From the NCBI RefSeq assembly GCF_030733385.1, contig NZ_JASHJC010000011.1:100748-164747 (forward strand): DNA of 64,000 nt, written 5' to 3'. Both the position numbers and the translations under genes were made by a program. The notes under the pieces were generated by a model. The model had not been told where the DNA came from and did no database searches. It saw nothing but the letters and a program-made list of their open reading frames with translations. The stretch comes from Roseovarius sp. MMSF_3359 (GTDB lineage: Bacteria; Pseudomonadota; Alphaproteobacteria; Rhodobacterales; Rhodobacteraceae). Below, one piece after another: positions 62,820 through 64,000 of the stretch (its first letter is position 1; each line of letters starts with the position of its first letter).

Positions 62820-63851
62820 ATGCTAACCACGGGACGGGAGTTTTCATTGATGGCTTTTGATAACAAACTCATTCATCTCTCCATTGGGGCTGCGACCGGG
62901 GCAGTTCTCGCTTTAGCGCTGGCGGTCGTTGCACTCGATCTCGCGCAGCTTCCCAAGTTATGGGCCTACGTGTTCCTTGGCCTTATCTGTCTCGTAATTG
63001 CAGTAAACGTATTCCTATTGTTTTGGGGGAGGCGTGTTACCGATGCCTTTTTTGGCGTAACCTCTGATCAAATCCAAGATGTCTTCGAAGAAGCAGCAAA
63101 AGACGTGGAAGCTGGTGCTTTCGGTGACTTGATAAAGACAAAGGCCCCCATAATCTTGAGCAGCTTCGCAGCTTTTCGCGCGCGAATGATATCTGTTTTT
63201 CTTTTGTTGGCGCTATTGGGCGAATTGGTTCTCGTGGTCCAAGTAGCCGCCCTCATCGAACAAACAAACGCAATCAAGACGCAGACCGAACGGCTTGCTC
63301 AACAGACCCTTCGTGATTTGTTTTGGCAACTTCACAACGATGCTGAGCATACGAACCAGGTTCGCGCTTTCCGAGAGCTGTTGATAATCGGCCAAATTGA
63401 ATTCAGCAATTTTAGGTTTCGAAACACTGATCTATCGGGCATGAACCTACCGAACGTGCGATTTAGTAGTTCTGACTTTGGAGGTTCGCTCTTTGTCGGC
63501 ACGACTATGTTGAATGCATCAATTGAGCGGACCAACCTACGTGGTAGCGATTTCTCAAAATCAACGATCCAAGGGACTTTTGAGGGTTCGAATTTCGCCG
63601 AAGTCAATTTTTCAGGAGCTTCCTTAAGTGGTAACTTCAACCAAGCCGATTTCGCTCTGGCGGATCTAACCGGCGCATCTCTAGAAGGTGCGTCTTTTGA
63701 GGGTACGAATTTCACGGGCGCAGTTGTCACGCCCGATGTTTTAGCGAAGTCACATCACCTTCAAAACGCGGTCGGTATACCACAAGATGTTATGGTCCAG
63801 GTTAAGCAGCTTAACCCTGAACTTCTTAGGTTTTGGGAACCAAACAATTGA
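62820..63851 (+). CDS. membrane-anchored pentapeptide-repeat protein
   Basis: 343 residues from ATG 62820 (TGAGG upstream; ATG 62850 is an alternative). Two hydrophobic helices at ~20-40 and ~46-68 and another at ~120-145, then a helical linker (TERLAQQTLRDLFWQL). Residues ~190-305 are pentapeptide repeats of the A(D/N)Lxx type: FRNTDLSGMNLPNVRFSSSDFGGS, then TNLRGSDF and NFNQADFALADLTGASLEGASFEG. This builds a right-handed beta helix, probably cytoplasmic. Function unknown. Confidence 0.85.
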   Translation: MLTTGREFSLMAFDNKLIHLSIGAATGAVLALALAVVALDLAQLPKLWAYVFLGLICLVIAVNVFLLFWGRRVTDAFFGVTSDQIQDVFEEAAKDVEAGAFGDLIKTKAPIILSSFAAFRARMISVFLLLALLGELVLVVQVAALIEQTNAIKTQTERLAQQTLRDLFWQLHNDAEHTNQVRAFRELLIIGQIEFSNFRFRNTDLSGMNLPNVRFSSSDFGGSLFVGTTMLNASIERTNLRGSDFSKSTIQGTFEGSNFAEVNFSGASLSGNFNQADFALADLTGASLEGASFEGTNFTGAVVTPDVLAKSHHLQNAVGIPQDVMVQVKQLNPELLRFWEPNN

Positions 63852-63866
63852 AAGAACCGCGCAGGT

Positions 63867-63886
63867 CGGCCCAAAGCGGTCACTCG
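63867..63886 (+). repeat. dispersed repeat B, copy 3
   Basis: CGGCCCAAAGCGGTCACTCG, related to copies at 50541 and 54364. It opens the final gene-free stretch (63852-64000), which resembles the other repeat mosaics and runs out of the window. Confidence 0.6.
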
Positions 63887-64000
63887 CAAAAGCACCTTGA
63901 TGCTGCGTTCGCAGCCCGTATTGCGGATGGGGTGGATGGCTCCTGCTCCCCCGGCGTCGCGATGCGCCATACTGCAGTTGTCTATCACTGCTAGGAAAGG

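Noticed and set aside
61133..63851. Pycsar-type antiphage system (nucleotide cyclase plus membrane effector)
   Set aside because: The residues match an ATP-specific cyclase with its own sensory membrane domain. The neighbour has no cyclic-nucleotide-binding domain, and the gap between them is long.
1..64000. CRISPR arrays, rRNA and tRNA genes
   Set aside because: No regularly spaced direct repeats, no rRNA-like sequence and no cloverleaf with a TTCGA loop were noticed on either strand by eye. A dedicated scan could still find a tRNA missed here.

Overview
The window looks like part of a conjugative plasmid of an alphaproteobacterium of the Rhodobacterales (Roseobacter) type. The evidence is the high-GC coding backbone, a VirB/VirD4 type IV secretion system (T4SS), a VirD2-type relaxase with MobC, ParA/ParB partition genes and a cargo of ABC importers. 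The species assignment is an inference from protein style. No replication initiator was recognised, so the rep gene probably lies outside the window.

Layout. 1-12675 (+): conjugation operon in the order virB1 (5' truncated by the window), B2, B3, B4, B5, eexN-like lipoprotein, B6, B7-like lipoprotein, B8, B9, B10, B11, virD4, then an LPD7-type accessory protein; most genes overlap by 1-14 bases. 12965-15324 (+): a BtpA-like TIM barrel, an adenine-phosphoribosyltransferase-like protein and a PRPP synthetase. 15388-21260 (+): LysR regulator, a complete polyamine-type ABC importer and a polysaccharide-deacetylase-fold hydrolase. 30349-21309 (-): a probable operon of cytochrome P450, two glutamine-synthetase-like ligases, a second polyamine-type ABC importer, a class I glutamine amidotransferase and a [2Fe-2S] ferredoxin, with an Lrp/AsnC regulator divergent at 30479. 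This is the most coherent metabolic unit: import of an amine, gamma-glutamylation, P450 oxidation and release of glutamate.

31230-40915: plasmid backbone. On the minus strand it holds relaxase, mobC, a candidate oriT (two inverted GATCCTG-containing arms at 33571-33699), parB, parA, a large ParB-like protein and a DUF3768 protein, with several strong hairpins and inverted repeats. A class II Fic protein follows on the plus strand.

41000-54500 and 59820-64000: a less GC-rich, mosaic accessory region. It carries small unknown and exported proteins, WGR, HNH-like, ChaC, an XRE regulator, an SH3-staphylococcal-nuclease protein, a four-EF-hand protein, two members of one unnamed exported family, an IS110 element, three decayed or partial IS3 elements, a compact tyrosine recombinase, an MFS exporter, dispersed mosaic repeats, a membrane adenylate cyclase and a membrane pentapeptide-repeat protein. 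Embedded at 54547-59820 (-) is a complete branched-chain-amino-acid-type (Liv) importer plus one unknown gene.

The conjugation genes and the oriT/mob/par block bracket the metabolic cargo, so the amine and phosphoribosyl modules are probably mobilised as a unit. All functions are predictions from reading the sequence; no database search was run.
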